Shown here one piece after another: positions 46,366 through 55,805 of a stretch of 64,000 nt of DNA. The position numbers and the translations under genes were made by a program. The notes beneath the pieces were generated by a model. The model made no database searches, had not been told where the DNA came from, and saw only the letters and a program-made list of their open reading frames with translations. The DNA comes from JAHDFB01 sp965658745 (GTDB lineage Bacteria > Bacteroidota > Bacteroidia > Chitinophagales > Saprospiraceae): NCBI GenBank assembly GCA_965658745.1, contig CBFHTK010000008.1, positions 84,865 to 148,864 of the forward strand. Reading direction: 5' to 3'. Each line of letters opens with the position of its first letter. Position 1 is the stretch's first letter.

Positions 46366-47490
46366 ATGGCAGGTATATACTTTCACATTCCTTTTTGTCA
46401 GCAAGCATGCCATTATTGTAATTTTTTCTTCACTACATCAAAGCGCTTTCTTAAATTGACAACAGAGGCGATGCTCAAAGAACTTGATTATCGCAAAAAT
46501 TATCTCTCGGGAGAAACAATTCAGACTATCTACTTTGGAGGTGGTACTCCGAGTATGCTTCCTCCCTCGGAAATTCAAACGTTAATTGATGGAGTCAAAA
46601 ATTCCTTCTCAGTAGATTCTGAAATTGAAATAACACTTGAAGCGAATCCTGATAATCTCACTAAGCCGTATCTGGAAGAATTAAAGAAAACAGACGTAAA
46701 TCGTTTTTCAATAGGAATTCAATCTTTTCATCAAGATGAGCTACTGTGGATGAATCGTGCTCATAATTCTGAGGAAGCAACGCGTTGTCTCGAACTAGTA
46801 GAATCCTATCAATATGATCATTACAGTGTGGATCTTATTCTAGGGATTCCAATCTCTAGCAGAGAGAAGTGGCTGCAAAATCTTGATATTCTAGCGGGCT
46901 TTCGCCCAAAACACGTGTCGTGCTATGCTTTGACAGTTGAACCAAAAACTGCGCTTGATTACCAAATTAAAAAAGGTAAAAGTCCAGCAATAAAAGATGA
47001 AGAGACTGAAGAGCAGTTTTATATGGCGCATGATTTTCTGAGTAAAAAAGGTTACCAGCACTATGAAATATCAAATTACAGTCTTCCTGGATATTCAGCT
47101 AAACACAATAGCTCATACTGGGAAGGAAAGAAATATCTTGGCATAGGACCTTCAGCTCATTCTTACAACAGAGAATCAAGATCATGGAACATCGCTCATC
47201 TGCCAAAATATCTTGAAGGCGTCAACAAGGGGCAGCTAAATTTAGAGACTGAGAATCTATCAAAAGTAGATCAGTATAATGAATTTGTAATGACCAATAT
47301 TCGTAAATCTTCAGGGATTTCACTAGAAATATTAAAGCAAAATTTTGCTGAATACATTGAGCATTTTGATGATAGCTTACTAGAAATACCTAAGACCTTT
47401 CTTAACCGGAAACAATCCACCATTTCATTATCTAGAGAAGGACTTATGTTTGCAGATTTCGTGGGAAGTGCTCTTTTCTTTGTCGTGTAA
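46366..47490 (+). CDS. hemW: radical SAM heme chaperone HemW
   Basis: 374 residues. HemW is a heme-binding radical SAM protein proposed to deliver heme to respiratory enzymes, formerly called coproporphyrinogen oxidase-like. The Fe-S triad is C11-x3-C15-x2-C18 in FCQQACHYCNF. The HemW-specific HNSSYWEGKKYLGIGPSAHSY stretch is present and separates it from HemN. Its cofactor would come from the Isc system encoded at 21.8-23.9 kb. Confidence 0.92.
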   Translation: MAGIYFHIPFCQQACHYCNFFFTTSKRFLKLTTEAMLKELDYRKNYLSGETIQTIYFGGGTPSMLPPSEIQTLIDGVKNSFSVDSEIEITLEANPDNLTKPYLEELKKTDVNRFSIGIQSFHQDELLWMNRAHNSEEATRCLELVESYQYDHYSVDLILGIPISSREKWLQNLDILAGFRPKHVSCYALTVEPKTALDYQIKKGKSPAIKDEETEEQFYMAHDFLSKKGYQHYEISNYSLPGYSAKHNSSYWEGKKYLGIGPSAHSYNRESRSWNIAHLPKYLEGVNKGQLNLETENLSKVDQYNEFVMTNIRKSSGISLEILKQNFAEYIEHFDDSLLEIPKTFLNRKQSTISLSREGLMFADFVGSALFFVV

Positions 47491-47650
47491 TAAAGAATTG
47501 TGTCGAAACAAATCAAGAATAAGCGACAAGCGACAGTTAAAGGGAAACTATGTATTGACTCATATATTCATTTTTTTTATTTTGCGATTCTTTTGAAATC
47601 CTAACTCACTAATAGCGCTCCTTTTTTTATTACTTCATAATTGTAACTAC

Positions 47651-50600
47651 ATGTTTAAGTACCTTTTTACACTAGTGATATTCGTTGGCCTATTACAAAA
47701 TATATATTCACAAACTACTATAAGATGTAGTATCGACGAAAAAGCTCCCGCGGCTTACGGGAACTACCCCGCATTTTTAAAAAGTGTGGAAAAGAGTATT
47801 CAAGAATTCAATGGCAATGGTGCTCAGAAATCAAGTTCAACTATTATAACTATACCCGTACATGTTATTCTGGTTCATAACCCGGGACAAGCGATTGGAA
47901 CAGGCACAAATTTCAGTGTCGAACATGTACAATCTCAGATAGATGTCATGAATGAAGATTTCAGGAGACTGAACAGTGATTCAAGTAATACACCTAGTGA
48001 ATTTGCTGCCGGTGATTCAGAAATAGAATTCTGTCTCGCATCAGTTGATCCAAATGGGAATCCGACTGATGGAATAACACGTTATTCAACAACTCAAAAT
48101 ATGAATAGTAATGAGTTTTCCATCAAGTCAGCGACTGGATGGAATCGCAATGACTATTTAAACATCTGGTCTGCTCCGAATCTTGGAGGAATACTAGGTT
48201 GGGCATACCTCCCATCTACAACGAACCTACCAAACGCTACTTTGGATGGAGTTGTTTGCGCTGCTGGATCTTTCGGTGGACCTGGTTTTGCAACGAATAA
48301 TCCATATGATCTTGGGAGAACTGTTACACATGAAATCGGTCACTATCTCGGCTTGCTTCATATCTGGCGAAACAATGGATGTAATAGTGATGATGGTTTC
48401 GCAGATACCCCTTTGCAAGACGATGAATATTTTGGATGTCCTACTCATCCGCAGCAATCATGTGGTAGTAACGATATGTTCATGAATTATATGGACTATG
48501 TAAATGACAACTGTATGAATGCATTCTCAGTACAACAGGGAGATTACATGCAAACCATATTAAATACTTCTAGATCATCTCTACTTAATGCAGCAAGTAC
48601 ACTCTGCAACAATGTGGTTGCGCTTACAATTGAGTTAATAACTTCTACTGATGTTACTTGTTTTGGAGAGGCTACAGGATCCTTAGAAGTTGCCGCTGGA
48701 GGTGGAGTCCCACCTTATAGTTATTCAATAAATAACGGAGCTAGTCAAGGAAGTGGAGTCTTCAATCAACTTCTTAGCGGAAGCTATGACGTTGAGGTTA
48801 CCGATGATAACGGTAACACTGCAAGTATCAGCGTTCTTATAAGTTCAAATGAAGAGCTACTTGTATCGGTCAACTCCATACAAAACAATCCCTGTTCAGG
48901 ATTTAGCCAAGGATCGGTAATTCTTCAATTAGATGGTGGTATTCCACCATATTTTGTAGATGGTCAAGCCGCTTCTGGAAATCAATATTTGATATCGAAT
49001 CTAGCAACTGGTAATTATACTTCCATAATCATGGATTCGGAGTTTTGCGAAAAGACAATTCAATACGAAATCACTGAACCTCTTCCGGTACTTATAACTG
49101 TTGATGAGGTTGTAGAAGTATCATGTTTTGGAGAATCAAATGGTGGTGTCGATTTCACTGTATTTGGAGGGACCCCTGGATACCAAGTGCTTCTTAATGG
49201 AAATCCAATAAGCAATAATACTATTATAAATCTACCTGCCGGAGATTATGATATTCAAGCAGTCGATGCCTTAGGATGTATAGGAGTCAATTCATTTGAA
49301 ATATCGCAACCAAACCTTCTTACAGGATTTATTGAAAACATAGAATCTATAACATGTTCGGGCGTAGATTTAGGGAGTGTTACTTTAGCAGCAGAAGGAG
49401 GCACTGAACCTTACGCATATTCGATTAATGGCAGTCCATTTGGGGCCAACCCCACTTTTGAACTATTGGATGCTGGTGACTACACCGCTGAAATCCTAGA
49501 TGCCAACAATTGCTTAAGTCAAACTACATTTACTATAAATCAGGGTTATATAGTTTCACTTAGTGAATTGAGTATCGAAAATCCTAGTTGTGGTAATTCC
49601 GAAAGTGGAGGTATTTCTGTCGAAGCACAAAATGGTGTTGCACCATATACTTATTTGCTTTCCCAAACAGGTGAATCAAATAGTACAGGTATATTTAATG
49701 ATCTAACGAGTGGCACCTATCAAATAATCACTACTGATATAAATGGTTGTATAACAAGTGGAGAATGGACCTTGACCGAAGAATCATCACTCAATCTAGA
49801 AGTAGAAACAATAGAAATTATCACTTGCTCAGGAGCATCTAGCGGATTAATTGTCGTAAGTAGCAATAATGGAGCTGGGACAGTGAGTTATAGTATCGAT
49901 GGTTCGAATTATCAGCAAAGCGGCTTATTTACAAATCTGAGTGCAGGTAGTTACACGGTCAGTGCAACTGACGACAGTGGTTGTATAACTCAAATTTTAG
50001 TTAATCTTGAAGAAAACCCACCGATTCAAATAGAATCAGAATCTACCGTCATTAGTTGTCACGATGGAACTGATGCTACGATTAATCTTTCTGCAACGGG
50101 AGGTGCTGGTGGATTTATTTTTAGCGGCAATGGCGAAGAAAATGAGACTGGTTTTTTTGGAGGTCTTGCAGTCGGCAATTACACTTTTACTATTACAGAT
50201 GAAGCAGGCTGTGCACTTGAAACCGAGTATGAAGTTCTTAATATTCCTCAGATTCAGTTAATAGGAATCCAGATTGATTCAACGAACTGCTTTGGAGCTT
50301 CAGATGGTCAAATTGAAATTACCAGCGTAGAAAATGCAGAAGGATCTATTGACATTATCATAGTTGATGAAGATGGTCAAGAGACTGAGGCTAACATGCT
50401 TTCCGCTGGAATCTACACAATATTAGTTGAGGATGAAAATGGTTGTACTGCTAGCGAATCAGTCGAGGTATTTGATGAGGAAGCGATTCAATGGGAAATA
50501 ATAGAGCAATCAGATGCGAATTGTGACGGAAGCATTAGAGGGGACATCCAAGTTCAAGCAACTACTGGTGTACCTCCCTATAGTTATGCAGTTGGACAAA

Positions 50601-51430
50601 TAGAAAATTCAAATGGATATTTCCAAAATTTCAATGCTGGAAACTACGCGCTAAGTATTACTGACGCTAACGCATGTACGAATGTCGTTCAATTCACTAT
50701 TGGACAAAGCGATGCATTCACATACGGAATTAGTGACATCAATAATGTTAGCTGTTTTGATGCAATGGACGGAAGTGTGCAGTTTGAAACCGAAGATATA
50801 GGAGCCTTCATTTTTACATTTAATGGCACATCGAATGACATTGGATTGTTTGAGAATTTAGGTCCAGGAATCTATCCGTTCGAGATTGAAGATTCTACCT
50901 CATGCATTATCTATGACACCTTGGAGATCACATCTCCAGAACAATTAAGTATAGTAGACATACAAGAGAGTATCAACATAGACAATCTTACTGATTTAAT
51001 TGTTGAAGTGCAAGGAGGAACGTCCCCATATCAATATCGTCTGGATAATGGTGCCTGGCAAGACGAAGGTGTGTTTATAGGTTTACCAAATGGTAGCTAC
51101 GAAATAGAAGTAATTGATGCGAACGGTTGCACGAGTACAATTAATCAAACTATTCTAGATCTCGATATTGAAAGTACTACAGCTTGGCGACTTTATCCTA
51201 ATCCATTTAGTGAAACTCTCTACTTGGAGTGGGAATCATTTTCTCAAAATGATGTTGAAATTTATCTAGTCAATGTAGTAGGACAAAGGGTTGGTGGTAA
51301 GTTGGAAACAACGATACAGGCAGGTCAAAATTTAATCGAATTGGACTTTGGTTATTTAGCAAGTGGAGTCTATATGGCTGCAATTGTAATAGAAGGTGAA
51401 TTGAGTTATCAAAAAGTTGTAAAGAGGTAG
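47651..51430 (+). CDS. secreted M43 (pappalysin-type) metalloprotease with 11 SprB-type repeats and T9SS sorting domain
   Basis: 1259 residues. Signal peptide 1-20 (MFKYLFTLVIFVGLLQNIYS). Catalytic domain about 60-320 with HEIGHYLGLLHIW (HExxHxxGxxH from H227) and a conserved MNYMDY downstream Met-turn. Then 11 tandem modules of about 70-75 residues (about 335-1160), each opening near CFG or CSG and closing near NGC, typical of SprB repeats; the last lacks the opening Cys. The T9SS type A domain is the final 80 residues (LYPNPFSETLYLEW to KVVKR). The whole protein should be displayed or released at the surface; the repeats may act as spacer or adhesin. Confidence 0.93.
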   Translation: MFKYLFTLVIFVGLLQNIYSQTTIRCSIDEKAPAAYGNYPAFLKSVEKSIQEFNGNGAQKSSSTIITIPVHVILVHNPGQAIGTGTNFSVEHVQSQIDVMNEDFRRLNSDSSNTPSEFAAGDSEIEFCLASVDPNGNPTDGITRYSTTQNMNSNEFSIKSATGWNRNDYLNIWSAPNLGGILGWAYLPSTTNLPNATLDGVVCAAGSFGGPGFATNNPYDLGRTVTHEIGHYLGLLHIWRNNGCNSDDGFADTPLQDDEYFGCPTHPQQSCGSNDMFMNYMDYVNDNCMNAFSVQQGDYMQTILNTSRSSLLNAASTLCNNVVALTIELITSTDVTCFGEATGSLEVAAGGGVPPYSYSINNGASQGSGVFNQLLSGSYDVEVTDDNGNTASISVLISSNEELLVSVNSIQNNPCSGFSQGSVILQLDGGIPPYFVDGQAASGNQYLISNLATGNYTSIIMDSEFCEKTIQYEITEPLPVLITVDEVVEVSCFGESNGGVDFTVFGGTPGYQVLLNGNPISNNTIINLPAGDYDIQAVDALGCIGVNSFEISQPNLLTGFIENIESITCSGVDLGSVTLAAEGGTEPYAYSINGSPFGANPTFELLDAGDYTAEILDANNCLSQTTFTINQGYIVSLSELSIENPSCGNSESGGISVEAQNGVAPYTYLLSQTGESNSTGIFNDLTSGTYQIITTDINGCITSGEWTLTEESSLNLEVETIEIITCSGASSGLIVVSSNNGAGTVSYSIDGSNYQQSGLFTNLSAGSYTVSATDDSGCITQILVNLEENPPIQIESESTVISCHDGTDATINLSATGGAGGFIFSGNGEENETGFFGGLAVGNYTFTITDEAGCALETEYEVLNIPQIQLIGIQIDSTNCFGASDGQIEITSVENAEGSIDIIIVDEDGQETEANMLSAGIYTILVEDENGCTASESVEVFDEEAIQWEIIEQSDANCDGSIRGDIQVQATTGVPPYSYAVGQIENSNGYFQNFNAGNYALSITDANACTNVVQFTIGQSDAFTYGISDINNVSCFDAMDGSVQFETEDIGAFIFTFNGTSNDIGLFENLGPGIYPFEIEDSTSCIIYDTLEITSPEQLSIVDIQESINIDNLTDLIVEVQGGTSPYQYRLDNGAWQDEGVFIGLPNGSYEIEVIDANGCTSTINQTILDLDIESTTAWRLYPNPFSETLYLEWESFSQNDVEIYLVNVVGQRVGGKLETTIQAGQNLIELDFGYLASGVYMAAIVIEGELSYQKVVKR

Positions 51431-51812
51431 GTTGGTGGAAGTGTGCAGGTGGTTTTTGGTTGCGGGTTTTAGATTTTGTGTTCAAAAATATGTGCCTTAT
51501 CAAAGAGTTTATTTATTTATCGCACAAGTGATATAAGTCACTCTTATTCAAGCAAATAATACAGATTTACAGGATCATCAAGTACTAAAGTAGTAGAATC
51601 AAGCATTGCATAAGTTTTAAAAATCTGAATAACCTTATTCTTATTTGCACCTTCTAACTTAACATATATGCTTTCTTGACTATTCTGCTGAAATAATTGT
51701 CCATTATCTAAAGTATCTGCAAGCCGTTATGATTCCCTATTATTAGACTTACTCTCAAATTTAGCAGCCGCGGTTAAGCCTTATTTTTGGGCGCAAGCCT
51801 TTGATTTCAATT
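51431..51812. other. intergenic stretch with a gene remnant, 382 bp
   Basis: Between the M43 gene and comF, which converge. It holds a minus-strand coding remnant (51544-51720), a small hairpin AGTGA/TCACT at 51526-51541 just beyond the remnant stop, and a GGGCGCAAGCC element at 51788. Otherwise nothing. Confidence 0.5.
51544..51720 (-). pseudogene. 3' remnant of an unidentified gene
   Basis: Fifty-eight sense codons in one minus-strand frame, from ADTLDNGQLF to the natural-looking end LDDPVNLYYLLE and stop. The codon content is protein-like and contrasts with its surroundings. There is no ATG near the start, and the frame is closed by a stop a few codons upstream, so only the C-terminal part of a former gene seems left. 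Family unknown. Confidence 0.5.
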
Positions 51813-52526
51813 TTAGATTCGTCCAATTGCTAAGGTGACCATAGAAACCTTCACATTATCCAAGTTGAGCTTTTTGGCGCAAGCCTCTAGAGTCGCTCCC
51901 GTTGTTAAGACATCATCAACCAACAAAATGTGGTCTTCCTCCAGTTTATATGACTCATTAATCTCGAATGCCTGAGCTACATTTTCTACACGCTCTTGCC
52001 TTGATTTACTTGTCTGACTTTCAGTCTCGTGTGTCTTAATGAAGAAATCGCCGAAACATGGGACTCCTGTACTTATTGAAATTGCTTTGGCTAGAATCTC
52101 TGCTTGATTGTAACCTCTTGCCTTCTGCTTTCTCCAAGTCAAAGGCACAGGCACTATCGCTGTAATTCCATTCATAAACCCTTCTCTCTTCAATCTCTTT
52201 CCAAACTCCGCTCCCAATTTCGAACCAACATCGGCCTTTTTTGCATACTTCAATGCATGCATTATGGACTGAATCGGAGTATCCTTTCTATAGTAAAACA
52301 TTGCCGCTCCTCGCTCTAAAGGTATTCTACCTAAGAAATGCGCTTCAAATTCATTATTTCGTTTGCTGCTTTGATCTGTATAATAGAGAGCTTGTTGACA
52401 CATTAAACAGAAGACCTCTCCTTCCACCGGCACTTCATCTTCGCAAGCAACACACAATTTGGGATAAAAAAGATGTAATAGCCCTCGTATTGCTTTTATG
52501 TTAGTCAAATTCATAAACATATTCAT
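51813..52526 (-). CDS. comF: ComF family phosphoribosyltransferase-like protein
   Basis: 237 residues. An N-terminal zinc-finger-like segment has cysteine pairs (PKLCVACEDE and EVFCLMCQQ), and the C-terminal half is a PRTase fold with WRKQKARGYNQAEILA and the PRPP loop LLVDDVLTTGAT. ComF is needed for DNA uptake in competent bacteria and is also present in non-competent ones; its exact role is unsettled. It stands alone, divergent from nadC. Confidence 0.9.
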   Translation of the reverse strand: MNMFMNLTNIKAIRGLLHLFYPKLCVACEDEVPVEGEVFCLMCQQALYYTDQSSKRNNEFEAHFLGRIPLERGAAMFYYRKDTPIQSIMHALKYAKKADVGSKLGAEFGKRLKREGFMNGITAIVPVPLTWRKQKARGYNQAEILAKAISISTGVPCFGDFFIKTHETESQTSKSRQERVENVAQAFEINESYKLEEDHILLVDDVLTTGATLEACAKKLNLDNVKVSMVTLAIGRI

Positions 52527-52809
52527 TAGGAAGTTTAAAATGCAGATTTCACAAGCTGATCAAACGAAATTATCTACATTTTAAGAAGCTTGCATTTAAA
52601 ATTAAGCAAAAGCTAAGAAATACGAGCAAATTCTATTGTACTGATTCACTTTTTTCCAAGACATTTCGCTCCATATCCACTTCGAAACTCTTAATTTATA
52701 TTTACTTTGTAAAAATACATTTGTTTCACTTGCGAGAGACTGTTTTATAAATAGATACATATAGAACTTTTCACTTGAATGTCTTTTGCAAAAGTCAAAT
52801 TAAAACAAC

Positions 52810-53667
52810 ATGAAACAGGTTAATCTAGAAGAGCTAGATCGTTATATTGATGAAGCAATGCGCGAGGATGTCGGTGACGGTGATCACACTTCTCAAGCTT
52901 GCATTCCGAAAGGCAAAAGAGATAATGCAAGATTAATAGTTAAAGATGACGGAATCATTTGCGGTGTATCTATCGCGAAATACATTTTTGAACATATAGA
53001 TCCTACAGCAGTTTTCACAGAATTGATCGCTGACGGCGAAGAAGTTCAATATGGCGACATTGCTTTTACTATCGAAATGAATGCACAAGCGTTACTAAAA
53101 ACAGAACGCTTAGTTCTCAATACGATACAACGACTGAGCGGCATCTCTACTATGAGCAATCGGTTTGCGTTTGAAGTGGAAGATCTTCCTGTTAAAATTT
53201 TAGACACACGGAAGACTACTCCTAGAATGAGATTTCTTGAAAAGTTTGCTGTACGTAACGGCGGCTGTTACAACTACCGCGATGGATTGTATGATTGGAT
53301 AATGATAAAGGATAACCACATTGATGCATGTGGAACGGTGGGGCAAGCAATCAAAAATGTACTCGACTATCTAGACGAAAACAAACTCAAATTAGGTATT
53401 ACGGTTGAAGTTAGAAATCTAGTCGAATTGCATCAAGTTTTGGAAGTCGGAGGAGTTACTAGAATCATGTTAGATAACTTTGAACTTCCTATTATGATAG
53501 AGGCTGTCCAAATAATTAACGGCGAATATGAGGTTGAGGCTTCAGGCAACGTTACTCTGGATACTGTGAGAAATATTGCAAAAACGGGAGTCAATTATAT
53601 TTCGTCTGGTGCGCTGACACATAGTGCAGGTCAATTGGACCTTAGCTTGAAGGTGATAAGAGATTAA
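52810..53667 (+). CDS. nadC: nicotinate-nucleotide pyrophosphorylase (carboxylating)
   Basis: 285 residues. It converts quinolinate and PRPP to nicotinate mononucleotide in de novo NAD synthesis. Motifs: ILDTRKTTPRMRFLEKFAVRNGG, WIMIKDNHID, VEVRNL and the C-terminal YISSGALTHSA. Two positions are unusual: TTPRMR in place of the common TTPGLR type, and NYR in GGCYNYRDGLYD where most family members have NHR. nadA and nadB are not in the window. A possible -7 box TACATTTG lies upstream near 52715. Confidence 0.93.
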   Translation: MKQVNLEELDRYIDEAMREDVGDGDHTSQACIPKGKRDNARLIVKDDGIICGVSIAKYIFEHIDPTAVFTELIADGEEVQYGDIAFTIEMNAQALLKTERLVLNTIQRLSGISTMSNRFAFEVEDLPVKILDTRKTTPRMRFLEKFAVRNGGCYNYRDGLYDWIMIKDNHIDACGTVGQAIKNVLDYLDENKLKLGITVEVRNLVELHQVLEVGGVTRIMLDNFELPIMIEAVQIINGEYEVEASGNVTLDTVRNIAKTGVNYISSGALTHSAGQLDLSLKVIRD

Positions 53668-53690
53668 ATCCAAAGTAAATTAGAAAAAAA

Positions 53691-53711
53691 GGGCTTGCGC
53701 TTCGCTCGCCC
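53691..53711. repeat. GC hairpin between nadC and pyrD
   Basis: GGGC-TT-GCG-CTT-CGC-TC-GCCC at 53691-53711 forms an interrupted stem. It overlaps a TTG that could be read as an early pyrD start and argues that the true start is downstream. Confidence 0.5.
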
Positions 53712-53739
53712 AAATAGTCAAAAAAATAAACTCAAGGCA

Positions 53740-54774
53740 TTGTATTCGATTTTCAAACCACTCATTTTTCTTATTTCTCCAGAAAAGGCACATCACATCA
53801 CGGTAAGCCTATGGAAATTCATTTTAGCTATACCACTTTTATCGAGCATAGTTCGAAAAAACCTTCGAGTTGAAAGTAAGTCTCTAGAAAAAGAGCTTTT
53901 TGGTTTAAAGTTCTCAAATCCCGTCGGTTTAGCAGCTGGTTTTGACAAGGACGGCAAGTACTATCATCCAATGGCGCAATTAGGTTTTGGTTTTGTCGAA
54001 ATTGGAACTGTAACTCCTTTGGGTCAAGATGGGAATCCGCAACCTAGACTATTTAGATTACCTAAAGACAAAGGCTTAATCAATAGAATGGGTTTCAACA
54101 ATGAAGGCGTTGACGCGCTCGTCGAAAGGTTAAAAAAACAAGAAAACCAAAAACGTAATTATATAATCGGTGGTAATATTGGAAAAAACAAAATAACACC
54201 CAATGAAAAAGCGGTTGACGACTATGTTATTTGTTTTGAGAAACTCTTCGCTTATGTAGACTATTTCGTCGTTAATGTTTCTTCTCCGAACACACCAAAC
54301 CTTCGAGATCTTCAGGATAAAGAACCTTTAACTCATCTCCTGAACACACTTCAAAAACTTAACAATCAGAAAGAATATCGGAAACCAATTCTTCTTAAGA
54401 TTGCACCAGACCTAACAAGCTCACAGCTTGATGATATTATTGAAATTGTAGCATCAACAAAGATTGATGGCATCATCGCCACTAATACGACTATTTCAAG
54501 AGATGGTTTAAATACTTCTTCAGAGCTTATCAATTCAATCGGCGCTGGTGGACTTAGTGGTACACCTGTAAAAGAACGTAGTACTGAAGTAATTAAATAC
54601 CTTCATAGAAAAAGTGGAGGTTCTTTCCCGATTGTCGGAGTAGGCGGAATAGATAGTCCAGAAGCTGCAAAGGCAAAACTTAATGCAGGTGCTTCCCTAG
54701 TTCAAATCTATAGTGGTATGGTCTATTACGGGCCGACAATAGTCCGTGATATAAATCGGTCGATACTTAAGTAG
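53740..54774 (+). CDS. pyrD: dihydroorotate dehydrogenase (quinone), class 2
   Basis: About 344 residues. It oxidises dihydroorotate to orotate at the membrane with quinone, in pyrimidine synthesis. The class 2 N-terminal amphipathic segment (YSIFKPLIFLISPEKAHHITV) and FMN-binding sequences (GLAAGFDKDGKY; GGLSGTPVKER; VGVGGIDSPEAA) are present; the catalytic Ser is in NVSSPNTPNLRDLQ. No ATG fits: the TTG at 53740 puts the start just before the conserved helix, while a TTG at 53695 would translate through a hairpin. Confidence 0.9.
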   Translation: MYSIFKPLIFLISPEKAHHITVSLWKFILAIPLLSSIVRKNLRVESKSLEKELFGLKFSNPVGLAAGFDKDGKYYHPMAQLGFGFVEIGTVTPLGQDGNPQPRLFRLPKDKGLINRMGFNNEGVDALVERLKKQENQKRNYIIGGNIGKNKITPNEKAVDDYVICFEKLFAYVDYFVVNVSSPNTPNLRDLQDKEPLTHLLNTLQKLNNQKEYRKPILLKIAPDLTSSQLDDIIEIVASTKIDGIIATNTTISRDGLNTSSELINSIGAGGLSGTPVKERSTEVIKYLHRKSGGSFPIVGVGGIDSPEAAKAKLNAGASLVQIYSGMVYYGPTIVRDINRSILK

Positions 54775-54776
54775 GC

Positions 54777-55253
54777 TTAAAATCTGCCTCCTGATCGACT
54801 TCTCTGTCGAGCATTTCCTGAGCGGTTTTCTCGAGTGCGTTCAAGGAGCTTTCTGTTAAATTTTTCGTCACTCTTCTTCATCCGAATGACTCGTTGAGAA
54901 CCGATTACAGGAATCATTTCTGCAACAAAAGCTTTCTCGAGCTTCAACTTCTCCTCTTCCATGTCAAAATGCTTATTAAGTAATTGTCTAGCTTCTTCAT
55001 CATTCAAATCTTGATCTGAATTACCGGTTCGCATATCTTTGCGCAAAGCTTCTATTTGGTTCTCATGAGCTTCATAGAGAGGCCAAAAAGTTTTACTTTC
55101 TTCGGGTGTCAACTCCAATTCAGATGTTAAGAATGCTATTTTTATCGATTTAATCTTCTCTTTCATTACTTCCCTACGATCGTTGGGTTGTGCAAAGGCA
55201 ATTCCTACAAATCCTGCAAATAACATGAAGGTCAATATTGATCTATGTATCAT
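54777..55253 (-). CDS. Spy/CpxP-like periplasmic protein linked to the ECF sigma factor
   Basis: 158 residues. Signal peptide 1-21 (MIHRSILTFMLFAGFVGIAFA). The mature part is helical, with a TPEESKTFWPLYEAHE repeat-like pattern (ELTPEESKTFWPLYEAHENQ) typical of proteins annotated as sensors of ECF-type sigma factors in Bacteroidota. The C-terminal 25 residues are very basic (RSGNARQRSRSGGRF). It is the third gene of the sigma-factor cluster (55806-56357, 55304-55726, 54777-55253). Role as an envelope-stress sensor is inferred from context. Confidence 0.8.
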   Translation of the reverse strand: MIHRSILTFMLFAGFVGIAFAQPNDRREVMKEKIKSIKIAFLTSELELTPEESKTFWPLYEAHENQIEALRKDMRTGNSDQDLNDEEARQLLNKHFDMEEEKLKLEKAFVAEMIPVIGSQRVIRMKKSDEKFNRKLLERTRENRSGNARQRSRSGGRF

Positions 55254-55303
55254 CTTTTTATAATTATAATTTGTTTGTAAATTTTTATTTCAATAATCAA
55301 GTA

Positions 55304-55726
55304 TCAAAAATTAAAGTATATCTCATCTTCCAAGCTCTCAATAACTTCCTCTATTCCGTCCATTTCCAATAAAACATCCTCTGAAACTACCTCTGAATTT
55401 TCAATTAGGTAATCAAATACATCTTCTGAACTTACTTCCTCTTGCATTGCATAGACGCCAGTTCGGGAACTATGAATTTCTTGATTCCGTAAGAAAAATA
55501 TTGATGCAATCAGCAGACAAGCTGCAGCAGCTGGAATCCACATTTTTCGAATCGAGCCTACGCTCGAGTATGGTTTGGATTTTACCTTATCAAGCACTTC
55601 CGCTTGCATTTTTTCGAAATAGTTTTCTGGCAAGGCAAAGCCCTGTTGGTTACATACTCCGTTTTTTGCATTGATCTTAGACTTTAAGTCTTCCAATGGT
55701 CCCATTTCTTCACCTTTATCTTTCAT
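55304..55726 (-). CDS. single-span protein, putative anti-sigma factor
   Basis: 140 residues. Cytoplasmic N-terminal part about 1-60 with FALPENYFEKMQAEVLDKV, one membrane helix (about 62-80, WIPAAAACLLIASIFFL) and an acidic external part ending in IESLEDEIYFNF. The layout, position directly after the sigma factor gene, and N-terminal helix pattern are those of anti-sigma factors, but no zinc-binding motif (H-x3-C-x2-C) is present, so the function is inferred. Confidence 0.75.
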   Translation of the reverse strand: MKDKGEEMGPLEDLKSKINAKNGVCNQQGFALPENYFEKMQAEVLDKVKSKPYSSVGSIRKMWIPAAAACLLIASIFFLRNQEIHSSRTGVYAMQEEVSSEDVFDYLIENSEVVSEDVLLEMDGIEEVIESLEDEIYFNF

Positions 55727-55805
55727 CTGTAAATCTTTAATCTATATTTCTTTTCTTTAGTTATCACTTAATCTAATATGTACCCTAGTTTTCATTAAAG
55801 TTATT

